NCBI GenBank assembly: GCA_000492175.2
Contig: CP097573.1
Coordinates: 1,736,001 to 1,800,000 of the forward strand
Reading direction: 5' to 3'
DNA from: Firmicutes bacterium ASF500
GTDB taxonomy: Bacteria > Bacillota > Clostridia > Oscillospirales > Oscillospiraceae
DNA: 64,000 bases
Of this stretch, positions 48,285 to 56,205 are shown piece by piece (the first letter of the stretch is position 1; each line of letters opens with the position of its first letter). Position numbers and translations under genes: made by a program. The notes under the pieces were generated by a model. That model saw only the letters and a list, made by a program, of their open reading frames with translations, was not told where the DNA came from and made no database searches.

Positions 48285-49361
48285 TTACAGAATATGGACC
48301 GACTCCGGGTCAAAGACCAGGGAGCACTTCTCCCCCACCTGATAAATCCGCTTGTTTTTGGGGTTGTAGTCGGTGAGCTTCACCAGGGTGCCGCCCACCT
48401 TCACATGGTAGTTCTGATAGGAGCCCATGAAGCAGGACAGGACTACCTCACAGGGCAGGCCGCCCTCGTCCCTCAAAACGGCGGACTCGGGCCGCAGGAC
48501 CACGGTGTACTCCTTTCCCTGGGCCATTCCCTCCCTGCCGGGGACCCGGGTGGGGTGGCCCTCCACATTCAGGACGGCGTGGTCTCCGTCCAGCCTCTCC
48601 AGAGCGCCCTTGAGGAAGTTGGCCTCGCCGATGAAGTCGGCCACGAACTCGCTGTTGGGGTGGTAGTAGATATCCTGGGGGGAGCCCATCTGGGCCACCA
48701 CACCCTTGTTCATGATGATGATGTTGTCCGACAGGGCCATAGCCTCGCTCTGGTCGTGGGTGACGTAGATGGCGGTAATGCCCACCTCCTGCTGGATGCG
48801 GCGGATCTCGGTGCGCATGGACACCCGGAGCTTGGCGTCCAGGTTGGACAGGGGCTCGTCAAAGAGCAGGACGCTGGGCTCGATGACCAGGGCCCGGGCC
48901 AGGGCCACCCGCTGCTGCTGTCCGCCGGACAGCTGGTTGGTCATGCGGCCCTCCATGCCGGTGAGCTCCACCAGGTCCAGGATTTTCATCACCCGCTCCT
49001 TGATCTCGGCGGCGGGCACTTTGCGCAGCTTCAGGCCGTAGGCCACGTTGTCGAACACATTGTAGTGGGGCAGCAGGGCGTAGCTCTGGAACACCATAGC
49101 GGTGTCCCGCTTGTTGGGGGTAAGGGCGTTGATGGCCTCGTTCCCCAGGAAAATTTCTCCCTCGTCCGGGCTCTCGAAGCCGGCGATCATCCGCAGGGTG
49201 GTGGTCTTGCCGCAGCCCGAGGGGCCCAGAAGGGTGACGAAGGAGCCCGGCTCGATGGTCAGGGAGGTGTCCTTTACCGCGTAAAAGTCCTTGCCCGTCT
49301 TGGGGTCCTGATAGATTTTGGAGATGTGGTCCAGACGGACCCCTTTTTTCTCTTTCGACAT
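48285..49361 (-). CDS. Fbp/Afu-type ABC transporter ATP-binding protein
   Basis: A 358-residue ATPase with Walker [19 protein letters not shown], signature [16 protein letters not shown], Walker B VLLFDEPLSNLD, switch YVTHDQSEA, and a C-terminal TOBE domain. The sequence is of the FbpC/PotA-like importer class. It lies four bases after the permease gene and ends the operon; the lar promoter begins just beyond it. Ferric iron is the usual substrate of Fbp systems, but Afu-type relatives carry sugar phosphates and others phosphonates, so substrate is open. Confidence 0.9.
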   Translation of the reverse strand: MSKEKKGVRLDHISKIYQDPKTGKDFYAVKDTSLTIEPGSFVTLLGPSGCGKTTTLRMIAGFESPDEGEIFLGNEAINALTPNKRDTAMVFQSYALLPHYNVFDNVAYGLKLRKVPAAEIKERVMKILDLVELTGMEGRMTNQLSGGQQQRVALARALVIEPSVLLFDEPLSNLDAKLRVSMRTEIRRIQQEVGITAIYVTHDQSEAMALSDNIIIMNKGVVAQMGSPQDIYYHPNSEFVADFIGEANFLKGALERLDGDHAVLNVEGHPTRVPGREGMAQGKEYTVVLRPESAVLRDEGGLPCEVVLSCFMGSYQNYHVKVGGTLVKLTDYNPKNKRIYQVGEKCSLVFDPESVHIL

Positions 49362-49364
49362 GGC

Positions 49365-51128
49365 TTAGCCCTCCTTGACAACTTGGATATTGATCCGCTT
49401 GGTTTTTGCCTTCTTGACCTTTTCCGGCTTCAGCCTTCTGCTGGTGCCAAAATATTTGATGAACAGGTTCATCAGCAGCACAGAGCCGTAGGTGATGAGG
49501 ATCAGGATGGTGGCAAAGGCGCAGGCGATGGAGTAGGCGCCCTTCTCGGCGAACTCGTTGATCTGCACCGTGATGAGGTAGACGCTGGGGGTGACCAGCA
49601 GAATAATGGCAGAGATGGCGGTGATGGACCGGACGAAGGCGGTCACCAGGCCGCTGAGGAAGGAGTCCTTAATGAGCGGGAGGGTCACCGTCATAAACAC
49701 CTTGAAGCTGTCCGCGCCCATGTCGTAGGCCGACTCCTCAATGGACTTGTCGATCTGCCGCAGGGCGGAGATGCCGCTGCGGGTGCCAGTGGGCAGGGAG
49801 CGGACCACAAAGACGATAATCAAAATGGCCGCGCTGCCGTAGAGGCTTTGAAGGAACCCGGTGTGGAATACGCCGCCGGAGAAGCCCCGGATGTATCCCA
49901 CGCCCAGCACCGTCCCGGGGACGGCCATAGCCAGCATGGACACCGCCTCGATAAAGCCCTTGGACTTAAATTTCCGCTTGACCACCAGATAGGAGATAAT
50001 CATGGACAGCAGGGCGGTAATGGGGGCGGCGATGAGGGACAGCACGAAGGAGTCCCGGAAGGCCTGGAGGCCGTGGTAGCGGGTAAAGACCTGGCTGAAC
50101 CACTTGAAGGTGAGGGGGGTGAACTTATAGCCCCAGGTGGGGAACAGCGCCCCGATGGGCACGCAGGCGTACATCATGATGACGAAGATGGTAGCCAGAG
50201 AGCACAGGAGGGTCAGCGGGATGGTGACGCTCCTGTCCTCGATCAGCATCCGGCCCCGGCTGGCCTTGCCAGTGAGGGTGGCGGCGGTTTTCGCCTCCAG
50301 ATAGTATTTTTGGACAACAAACATACCCAGCGTAATGCACAGCAGCACCACGGCCATAGCGGCCGCGCCCTGTTTGTCGTAGGCTCCGGTGATCTGGAGG
50401 TAGATGGTGGTAGCCAGGGTGTCGTAGGAGCCGCCGATAATCATGGGGTTGGCGAAGTCGGCGATGGATTCGATGAAGGTGACCAGAAAGGCGTTGCCCA
50501 GGCCGGGGAGGAGCAGGGGGAAGGTGACAGTGGCAAAGACCTTCCACCGGCTGGCCCCCATGTCCCGGGCGGCCTCCTCCAGGGAGGGGTCAATGTTTTT
50601 GAGCAGGCCTTTGAGCATCATGTAGCACACCGGGAAGAAGGTGAGGGTCTGTACAATGACAATGCCCCAGAAGCCGTAGACGCTGTTGTCATAGATTTTC
50701 AGCCACTGCCGGGTAATAATGCCAGCCTTGCCGAAGAGCATAATCATGGACAGGGACAGCACGAAGGGGGGAGAGACCACGGGCAGCATGGATACCACCT
50801 TGAACAGTCCGCCCACCGCCTTCCACATCTTCACGTAGACCTCCACATAGGCGAAGAGCAGGCCCACCAGCGTGGACAGAATGCCCACCAGGAAGCCCAC
50901 CTTCAGGGTGTTGCCGATGGCGGTGCGGAAGGTGGGCATCGCCATCACTTTCTGGAAGGTGGCCAAGGTGAAGCCCTCCCCGCCGTAGAAGCTGTCTACC
51001 AGCAGGATGGCCAGGGGATACAGGATAAACAGGGTCAGGAACGCGATCAAAACGACGATGGTACTCACCAGGATGGGGTCGGCCATCAGCTTTTTCCGTT
51101 CCAGCGCCGCGCTTTGGCTTTTTGCCAT
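49365..51128 (-). CDS. Fbp/Afu-type ABC transporter permease with two fused permease halves
   Basis: A 587-residue permease holding two homologous membrane domains, each with an EAA loop (SLEEAARDMGASRWKVFATVTFPLLLPG near residue 190 and SIEESAYDMGADSFKVFMTVTLPLIKDS near 465) and about 12 membrane segments in all. This double form is characteristic of FbpB/AfuB. The ATG has AAGGAGGG ahead. A family B repeat separates it from the binding-protein gene. The basic C-terminal tail KPEKVKKAKTKRINIQ is cytosolic. Confidence 0.92.
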   Translation of the reverse strand: MAKSQSAALERKKLMADPILVSTIVVLIAFLTLFILYPLAILLVDSFYGGEGFTLATFQKVMAMPTFRTAIGNTLKVGFLVGILSTLVGLLFAYVEVYVKMWKAVGGLFKVVSMLPVVSPPFVLSLSMIMLFGKAGIITRQWLKIYDNSVYGFWGIVIVQTLTFFPVCYMMLKGLLKNIDPSLEEAARDMGASRWKVFATVTFPLLLPGLGNAFLVTFIESIADFANPMIIGGSYDTLATTIYLQITGAYDKQGAAAMAVVLLCITLGMFVVQKYYLEAKTAATLTGKASRGRMLIEDRSVTIPLTLLCSLATIFVIMMYACVPIGALFPTWGYKFTPLTFKWFSQVFTRYHGLQAFRDSFVLSLIAAPITALLSMIISYLVVKRKFKSKGFIEAVSMLAMAVPGTVLGVGYIRGFSGGVFHTGFLQSLYGSAAILIIVFVVRSLPTGTRSGISALRQIDKSIEESAYDMGADSFKVFMTVTLPLIKDSFLSGLVTAFVRSITAISAIILLVTPSVYLITVQINEFAEKGAYSIACAFATILILITYGSVLLMNLFIKYFGTSRRLKPEKVKKAKTKRINIQVVKEG

Positions 51129-51151
51129 AGGGGTTCCCTCCTTTGGGTTGG

Positions 51152-51247
51152 TGTAGGGCGTGACGGCCCGGCACGCCGCCGCGATCATTGCCGGCACATT
51201 CTGGGCCGGCCGGGGATATCCGGCGCGCCGGGCCGTCGCGCCCCACA
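51152..51247. repeat. Family B-like repeat inside the Fbp-type operon
   Basis: Starts TGTAGGGCGTGACGGCCCGG and ends GGGCCGTCGCGCCCCACAG, a variant of family B with an extra internal palindrome (CATTCTGGGCCGGCCGGGG). It lies between the binding-protein and permease genes. Confidence 0.75.
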
Positions 51248-51303
51248 GACAAGAAACAGCACGGGGGACGGCAGCTGCGCCGTCCCCCGCTGGCTGCGGT
51301 ATG

Positions 51304-52485
51304 TTACTCAGTCTGGAACCGTCCGGTGTCGCCGGTGTTGGCGCCGGAGTTGGCCAGGGCGTTCATAACTTCCTCAATGTAGGTGCTGATGTTCTTGGTG
51401 GCGTCGTCAAAGTCGTAGTCCATCACGTTGTTGGGGTCCAGACCGAAGTCGTAAGCGGCCTGGGGCTGCTCGGCGTTGTCCAGGACCAGGAACTGGTAGG
51501 AGCCCACCTCGTCGGCCTGGTTGACGCAGTCGGGGGACAGGGCGTACTCAATCCACAGCTTGGCGGCGTTGGGGTGCTTGGCGCCCTTGAAGATGGCGGT
51601 GGCGCCGATCTCGCAGGAGGTGCCGCTGGAGGGGATGACCAGCTCGATGTTGTCATAGCCGTTGTCCAGGATCTGAGTGATGCCGTCGTGGAGGAAGCCG
51701 ATGCCGATGACGCACTCGCCGGTGCCCACGTTCTTGGAGGGGCCGGAGCCGGACTTGGTATAGACCTCGATGTTCTTGTCCAAGTCTACCAGATACTGGA
51801 TGCCCTCGTCGTGGCCGTACTTCTGGATCATGGTGTTGATGACCAGCTTGGCGGTGCCGGCGGTGTTGTAGTTGGACAGCCAGATCAGGCCCTCATACTC
51901 GGGCTTGAGCAGGTCGGGCCAGTCCTTGGGGGCCTCCAGCTCCATGCGGTCCAGCTCGTCCTTATTGACCATAAAGCCCAGAATGCCGGTGTAAATGCCG
52001 TGCCACATGTTGTCAGAGTGCTTATACACGTCCTTGGTGATGTGGGAGGCGTTCATCGCCTCGTAGGGCTCCAGCAGGCCCTCAGCTGCCACCACGTTGT
52101 AGGGGTCGGTGGTGCCGCCGAACCAGACGTCGGCGGAGGGGTTGCCGCTCTCCTCCTCAATCTTGGCCTGGACCTCGCCGGTGGACAGGCGCTGGAAGGT
52201 GGTCTTAATGCCGTACAGCTGCTCAAACTTCTGGCAGGCGGCGGCCAGGTACTCCTCCTCGCAGGAGCCGTAGACCACCAGCTCGCCCTCGGCCTTGGCG
52301 GCCTCGATCAGGGCGTCCATTCCGTCGACAGAGCCACTGGCCGCGGGCTGGCTGCCGGCGGGGGGATTGCTGGCCGCGGGGGGATTGCTGGCGTTAGGCT
52401 TGCTGGAATCGCCGCCGCCTCCGCCGCAGGCGGCCAGGGAGAGCAGCATGGCGGAAGCCAGCAGCCCGGATAACAGTTTCTTCAC
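51304..52485 (-). CDS. Extracellular solute-binding lipoprotein of the Fbp/Afu class
   Basis: A 393-residue lipoprotein: signal peptide with lipobox LSLAAC (Cys20), a Ser/Asn/Pro/Ala-rich tether to about residue 52, then a type-II periplasmic-binding fold starting MDALIEAAKAEGELVVYGSCEEE. EVQAKIEEESGNPSADVWFGGTTDPYNVVAAEGLLEPY is typical of the iron(III)/AfuA class. The conserved tyrosine pair that binds ferric iron in FbpA (YY near the C-terminal domain) is not obvious here, so a non-iron ligand is quite possible. First gene of its operon, with its own consensus promoter. Confidence 0.9.
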   Translation of the reverse strand: MKKLLSGLLASAMLLSLAACGGGGGDSSKPNASNPPAASNPPAGSQPAASGSVDGMDALIEAAKAEGELVVYGSCEEEYLAAACQKFEQLYGIKTTFQRLSTGEVQAKIEEESGNPSADVWFGGTTDPYNVVAAEGLLEPYEAMNASHITKDVYKHSDNMWHGIYTGILGFMVNKDELDRMELEAPKDWPDLLKPEYEGLIWLSNYNTAGTAKLVINTMIQKYGHDEGIQYLVDLDKNIEVYTKSGSGPSKNVGTGECVIGIGFLHDGITQILDNGYDNIELVIPSSGTSCEIGATAIFKGAKHPNAAKLWIEYALSPDCVNQADEVGSYQFLVLDNAEQPQAAYDFGLDPNNVMDYDFDDATKNISTYIEEVMNALANSGANTGDTGRFQTE

Positions 52486-52555
52486 GTTTCATTCCTCCAT
52501 ATTTCAATTTATCCTGACGTTTGGACGGGATACTTCCCGCCCTCGGGACCTTCTT

Positions 52556-52584
52556 ATTTTAAAACTTCAGACCGCAAAAGTCAA
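52556..52584 (-). promoter_or_regulatory. Promoter of the Fbp-type operon
   Basis: On the minus strand TTGACT, 17-base spacer, TAAAAT, about 70 bases before the lipoprotein start. No Fur-like 19-bp palindrome is evident around it. Confidence 0.7.
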
Positions 52585-52641
52585 TATGCCCAAATCAACT
52601 TTTTGATTTTTATAGAAAACTGTCTGTTTTGCCGTGAACAG

Positions 52642-52670
52642 CAAAAGCTCCCCCACAGAAGCGGGGGAGC
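52642..52670 (-). terminator. Intrinsic terminator after the TPM-domain gene
   Basis: On the minus strand GCTCCCCC and GGGGGAGC pair across an 8-base loop, followed by TTTTGC. Confidence 0.8.
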
Positions 52671-52684
52671 AATGCGCCAGGGGC

Positions 52685-53746
52685 TCACCGGCGTCCGAAG
52701 CCGCCGCCCCGGGAGGAGCCGCCGCCGGAAAATCCGCCGCCCCGGCCTCCGGAGAACCCTCCGCCACGGGAGATGCCGCCGCCGGAGAAGCCGCCGCCCC
52801 GCCCGTTGGAAAAGCCTCCGCCACGGCCTCCGGAGAAGCCTCCGCCCCGGGACGGGCCGTTGCCGGAAAATCCGCCCCCTCTGGGGCCGGAGAAGCCGTT
52901 GAAGCCGCCCCCGCCGCCGAAGCCGCCGGGTCCTCCCGGACCTCTCGGAGGAGGCGGAGGGGGAGGACGCCGCCAATGGCGGCGGTACCAGCTGGTACCC
53001 GGCCCGTGCCAGAAGAAGATGGGCCGGAACATCACCGGGGGATTGACCACCCCGTAGTACCGCTGGCGGTAGGTGTTGTACCGGGACTGGTCGATGGCGT
53101 TGACAACCACCACAATGGCGATGAGGATCAGGACCAGCATCACCACCCCCGCCGCCGTATCTCCGCCGGAGGCATAGGAGCCGCCGTTGTCCAGATAGCC
53201 CAGGCCGTAGCTGTTCACATAGAACTGGTTCAGCTCCAGGAACAGATTGAGGATGCCGTCGCCGTATTTGCCGCGCTCAACATACGGCTTGAGCGCGCTG
53301 TTTACATAGGTGGAGATCTGTCCGTCCGTCAGGGGGTAGTCCGGGCTGGCGGCCAGATAGGCGTCCTTGGCGGAGGCGTCGATGACCAGGATGGCGTCGG
53401 AGGCGGACAGGCCGATGTCCATGCCCAGGTCATAGGCGTAGTCGTCAATGCTGCCGGGCACCGACTCCTTCACCGCCACAGCGATGATGCTGTCGTACCG
53501 CCGGGCCCAGTTGGCGTTGTACAGGCTGATCTGCCCCTTCTGCTTGGAGGACAGCTCCCCCGTCTCATCCAGCGTGTAGTCGAGATAGTCTTTAACAGAC
53601 AGGCTCTCGTCCAGGGCGGCGCTTCCGGAGGGCGACGCCGCGGGCGGCGTGACAGCCGACGGCTTCGCCCGTCCGATGGCCACCGCCGCCACAATCATCA
53701 CAGCGGTGAGCAGCCAGGCGAACCATGCTTTTTGGAAAAGTTTCAT
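52685..53746 (-). CDS. TPM-domain membrane protein with Gly/Arg/Phe-rich tail
   Basis: A 353-residue protein. An N-terminal signal or anchor helix (about 8–26) is followed by an extracytoplasmic TPM domain (about 45–190; VKDYLDYTLDETGELSSKQKGQISLYNANWARRYDSIIAVAVKE, then LGLSASDAILVIDASAKDAYLAASPDYPLTDGQI). A second membrane helix at about 198–217 leads to a cytosolic tail with PPPPPPP and then about 90 residues of repeated RGGGFSGG/GRGGGFSN units. TPM proteins are linked to photosystem repair or phosphatase activity; here the role is unknown. It lies 16 bases downstream of the TelA gene in the same transcript. Confidence 0.85.
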   Translation of the reverse strand: MKLFQKAWFAWLLTAVMIVAAVAIGRAKPSAVTPPAASPSGSAALDESLSVKDYLDYTLDETGELSSKQKGQISLYNANWARRYDSIIAVAVKESVPGSIDDYAYDLGMDIGLSASDAILVIDASAKDAYLAASPDYPLTDGQISTYVNSALKPYVERGKYGDGILNLFLELNQFYVNSYGLGYLDNGGSYASGGDTAAGVVMLVLILIAIVVVVNAIDQSRYNTYRQRYYGVVNPPVMFRPIFFWHGPGTSWYRRHWRRPPPPPPPRGPGGPGGFGGGGGFNGFSGPRGGGFSGNGPSRGGGFSGGRGGGFSNGRGGGFSGGGISRGGGFSGGRGGGFSGGGSSRGGGFGRR

Positions 53747-53761
53747 AGCGTTCTCCTACTA

Positions 53762-54952
53762 TCAGCCCCGCAGCTCCAACAGCTTCTGCTTCAGCTCGCC
53801 CTCAATGCGGCCCAGCTCGGCCTCGGCCTCCCGGCGCTTCTGCGCGCCCTCGGTCTGAATCTTCATCACCTCGTCCAGGGTGGTGATGAGCTGCTGGTTG
53901 GTGTGCTGGAGGGTCTCGATGGAGACCACGCTCCGCTCGGCCTCCCGGGCGGTCTCGATGGTGCCCATCTTGAGCATGTCGGCGTTCTTCTGGAGGAGCT
54001 GGTTGGTCATATCGGTGACGGCGGACTGGGCGGCGACGGCCTGACGGCTGTGCTCCAGGCCCAGGGCCAGCACCATCTGGCTCTTCCACAGGGGGATGGT
54101 GTTCACCAGGGAGGACTGGATTTTCTCCAGCATCTGGGTGTCGTTGTTTTGGAGCAGGCGGGTCTGGGGGCCCATCTGGATGGAGATCATCCGGGTGAGC
54201 TCCAGGTCGTGGAGCTTCTTCTCAAACCGGCTGCACAGGTTGGCGAAGTCGTTGTAGGCCTGGGCATCCTCCTGGGCTCCGGTGGTCTCCGCCTTCTTTT
54301 TCAGGTCGGCCAGGTCGTGAGTCCGCAGGTATTCCAGCCGCTTCTTGCCGGCCAGGATATACATGGTGAGCTCCTTGTAATACTTGGTGTTCAGCTCATA
54401 CATCTGGTCGAACATGGCCACGTCCTTCATCAGGGTGACCTGGTGATTCTCCAGCACCTTGACAATCTTCTCCACGTTGACCTCGGCCTTGGCGTAGCTG
54501 GCCTTCATGGCCTCCAGCTCGTTTTTCTTCTTCTGGAAGAAGCCGCCGATGCCCTTCTTCTCGGTCTGGCCGAAGGTCTTCAGCTCCACCACCAGGGAGG
54601 ACAGGGCCTCGCCCACCTCGCCCAGGTCCTTGGTGCGCACGTTGTTCAGGGCGTTCTCAGAGAAGGCGGCGATGTTCTTCTGGGCCGCCGCGCCGTAGTT
54701 CAGCACCAAATTGCTGTCGGTGACATCAATCTTCTTGGAAAAATCCTCCACCATCTTCTTTTCCGCCTCGCTGAGCATGGACTCGTCCAGCTTGACAGCG
54801 TTGGCGTCCCGGGCGGCCTGGACAGACTCATCCACCGCAGGCGTAGCGGGGGCGGTGGGCTCCAGGGTCAGCGCCGGGGCCTCCACCGCCTGGGCGGCGG
54901 AGGGCTCAAAGGTCAGCTCCGGAGTGGTGCTCAGGTTCAGTTCGTCACTCAT
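53762..54952 (-). CDS. telA: TelA/YaaN family toxic anion resistance protein
   Basis: A 396-residue, mostly helical cytosolic protein of the TelA (KlaA/YaaN) family, associated with tellurite or other stress resistance and with antimicrobial tolerance in Firmicutes. Core blocks are NNVRTKDLGEVGEALSSLVVELKTFGQTEKKGIGGFFQKKKNELEAMKASYAKAEVNVEKIVKVLENHQVTLMKDVAMFDQMYELN, and IQMGPQTRLLQNNDTQMLEKIQSSLVNTIPLWKSQMVLALGLEHSRQA. It is in a leftward unit with XpaC-like and TPM-domain proteins, the usual company of TelA in this phylum. Confidence 0.92.
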   Translation of the reverse strand: MSDELNLSTTPELTFEPSAAQAVEAPALTLEPTAPATPAVDESVQAARDANAVKLDESMLSEAEKKMVEDFSKKIDVTDSNLVLNYGAAAQKNIAAFSENALNNVRTKDLGEVGEALSSLVVELKTFGQTEKKGIGGFFQKKKNELEAMKASYAKAEVNVEKIVKVLENHQVTLMKDVAMFDQMYELNTKYYKELTMYILAGKKRLEYLRTHDLADLKKKAETTGAQEDAQAYNDFANLCSRFEKKLHDLELTRMISIQMGPQTRLLQNNDTQMLEKIQSSLVNTIPLWKSQMVLALGLEHSRQAVAAQSAVTDMTNQLLQKNADMLKMGTIETAREAERSVVSIETLQHTNQQLITTLDEVMKIQTEGAQKRREAEAELGRIEGELKQKLLELRG

Positions 54953-54984
54953 AGTTATTTTCCTCCTGATTTTTAGTTTCAGCT

Positions 54985-55167
54985 TTACGATAAATTATAC
55001 CAGCGGCGCCACCAGATAACCGCGTTAACGGTAAATAACACGGCAGCCGCCACGGCAAGAAAACTGCTTTCGCCTGGGCGGGCCAAATTCAGGAACCAGA
55101 TTATCGTGCCAATGGTCCATATAACGGCAAACATCAGGGCCTGCTTCTTGCTTATGGGTTTCTTCAT
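54985..55167 (-). CDS. Small membrane protein of unknown function
   Basis: A 60-residue protein with two membrane helices (about 9–28 and 35–53), a basic KKPISKKQ start and a WWRRWYNLS end. AAAGGAGACGCC precedes the ATG. It lies between XpaC and TelA genes, 32 bases before telA, in the same direction, so it may assist that membrane-associated complex. I do not recognise a family. Confidence 0.7.
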   Translation of the reverse strand: MKKPISKKQALMFAVIWTIGTIIWFLNLARPGESSFLAVAAAVLFTVNAVIWWRRWYNLS

Positions 55168-55183
55168 GGCGTCTCCTTTCTCT

Positions 55184-55345
55184 CAGGGGCGGCCTGCGGC
55201 CGCTTGTTCCCAATTCGCGTACCACCGCGGGCGGATGATATCCGCCCCTACGAAATGATGGTCTGTAGGGCGCGACGACCCCGGCGCGCCGTATATGAGC
55301 CGGTGGAAATTCAGAAGACGGCGGGCCGGGTCGTCCCGCCCTACA
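55184..55345. repeat. Family A (degenerate) and family B repeats in tandem
   Basis: 55184–55251: CAGGGGCGGCCTGCGGCCGC to GGATGATATCCGCCCCTAC, a family A unit with an altered left end. 55264–55345: TGTAGGGCGCGACGACCCCG to GGGTCGTCCCGCCCTACA, family B. They lie between the XpaC-like gene, 4 bases from its stop, and the small membrane protein gene. Confidence 0.8.
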
Positions 55346-55349
55346 CGCC

Positions 55350-56054
55350 TTACAGCTCCAGCGTGGGCCCATTCATCCCGCCGGTGGGCTTCGCACCTCC
55401 GGACAGGCCTTCCTGGGCCAGCAGGTTTTCCATCACGGTAATGTCGGTGGAGATGTCCAGGGCCTCGTCGCCGAAGAGGGCGTCCAGCTGCTTGTCGAAG
55501 GCGGCGCACAGGGTATCCAGCATGGTCTCCACCTTCTCCTTGGTGGCGTCGATGTTGCTGCCCGAGATGCCGGCGGAGTCCATCCGGTCATAGGTGTTGA
55601 GCAGCTTGATGGTGGTGGGCAGGAAGTAGTCCAGAAACCGGGAAATCTGGGGCTGCTTGGACGGGTCGGCGATGACATGGTCGATGATCTTCCCTGTGAC
55701 CTCCTCCAGATGGTCGATCTGGTTGGAGATCTTCTCGTCGGGGATGGCATCGTTGAGCCGCCGCAGCTCGGAGACGGCCCGCTCCTTCTCCTTCCGGAGG
55801 GCGGCAAGCTTCGGGTCCTCCGGCTCCTTGGGCTTTTTGGCCTCCTGTTTTTTGGCCTGCTCCTGGGGGGGCCCGGGGGTCTGATAGACCTTATCGGGGA
55901 AAATGGCCTTCCCGGCCACAAAGACCGCCAGGGACAGTCCGGCGCACAGGAGATAGTGTACCGGGGCATTCAGGGGAAACAGAAGGGCGTAGCCCAGCCA
56001 GACAAGGCCCACCAGATAGATGGGCAGGACGGATACTTTTTTGTGGGTGGTCAT
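55350..56054 (-). CDS. XpaC-like (5-bromo-4-chloroindolyl phosphate hydrolysis) membrane protein
   Basis: A 234-residue protein with two N-terminal membrane helices (about 7–25 and 31–50), a charged linker (QAKKQEAKKPKEPEDPK) and a cytosolic helical domain: ALRKEKERAVSELRRLNDAIPDEKISNQIDHLEEVTGKIIDHVIADPSKQPQISRFLDYFLPTTIKLLNTYDRMDS. This matches the XpaC family, which in Bacillus is paired with YaaN/TelA, as here. Despite its old name it lacks hydrolase motifs. First gene of the XpaC–TelA–TPM unit; the ATG behind GGAGGTGCCCT is preferred to one five codons upstream. Confidence 0.85.
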   Translation of the reverse strand: MTTHKKVSVLPIYLVGLVWLGYALLFPLNAPVHYLLCAGLSLAVFVAGKAIFPDKVYQTPGPPQEQAKKQEAKKPKEPEDPKLAALRKEKERAVSELRRLNDAIPDEKISNQIDHLEEVTGKIIDHVIADPSKQPQISRFLDYFLPTTIKLLNTYDRMDSAGISGSNIDATKEKVETMLDTLCAAFDKQLDALFGDEALDISTDITVMENLLAQEGLSGGAKPTGGMNGPTLEL

Positions 56055-56085
56055 AGGGCACCTCCGCATGGCGTATATACATGGT

Positions 56086-56115
56086 ATTCTACCCCCAAAA
56101 GCCGTAAGGTGTCAA
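56086..56115 (-). promoter_or_regulatory. Promoter of the XpaC–TelA–TPM unit
   Basis: On the minus strand TTGACA, 18-base spacer, TAGAAT, about 30 bases before the XpaC-like start. Confidence 0.7.
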
Positions 56116-56130
56116 GGAAATTGGAAGAGT

Positions 56131-56159
56131 TTGCAAAATTGGCCGGGAAGGGGTATAAT
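56131..56159 (+). promoter_or_regulatory. Promoter of the patatin gene
   Basis: TTGCAA, 17-base spacer, TATAAT, about 46 bases before the start; back to back with the XpaC promoter. Confidence 0.75.
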
Positions 56160-56205
56160 AGACCACAGCAATGAAAAAGCGCCCGGCGCGGGCGCGGGAG
56201 GTTTT

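Noticed and set aside
51304..52485. Firm annotation of the binding protein as ferric-iron specific FbpA
   Set aside because: The paired tyrosines of FbpA are not evident and no Fur-like site was seen at the promoter, so the substrate is left open.
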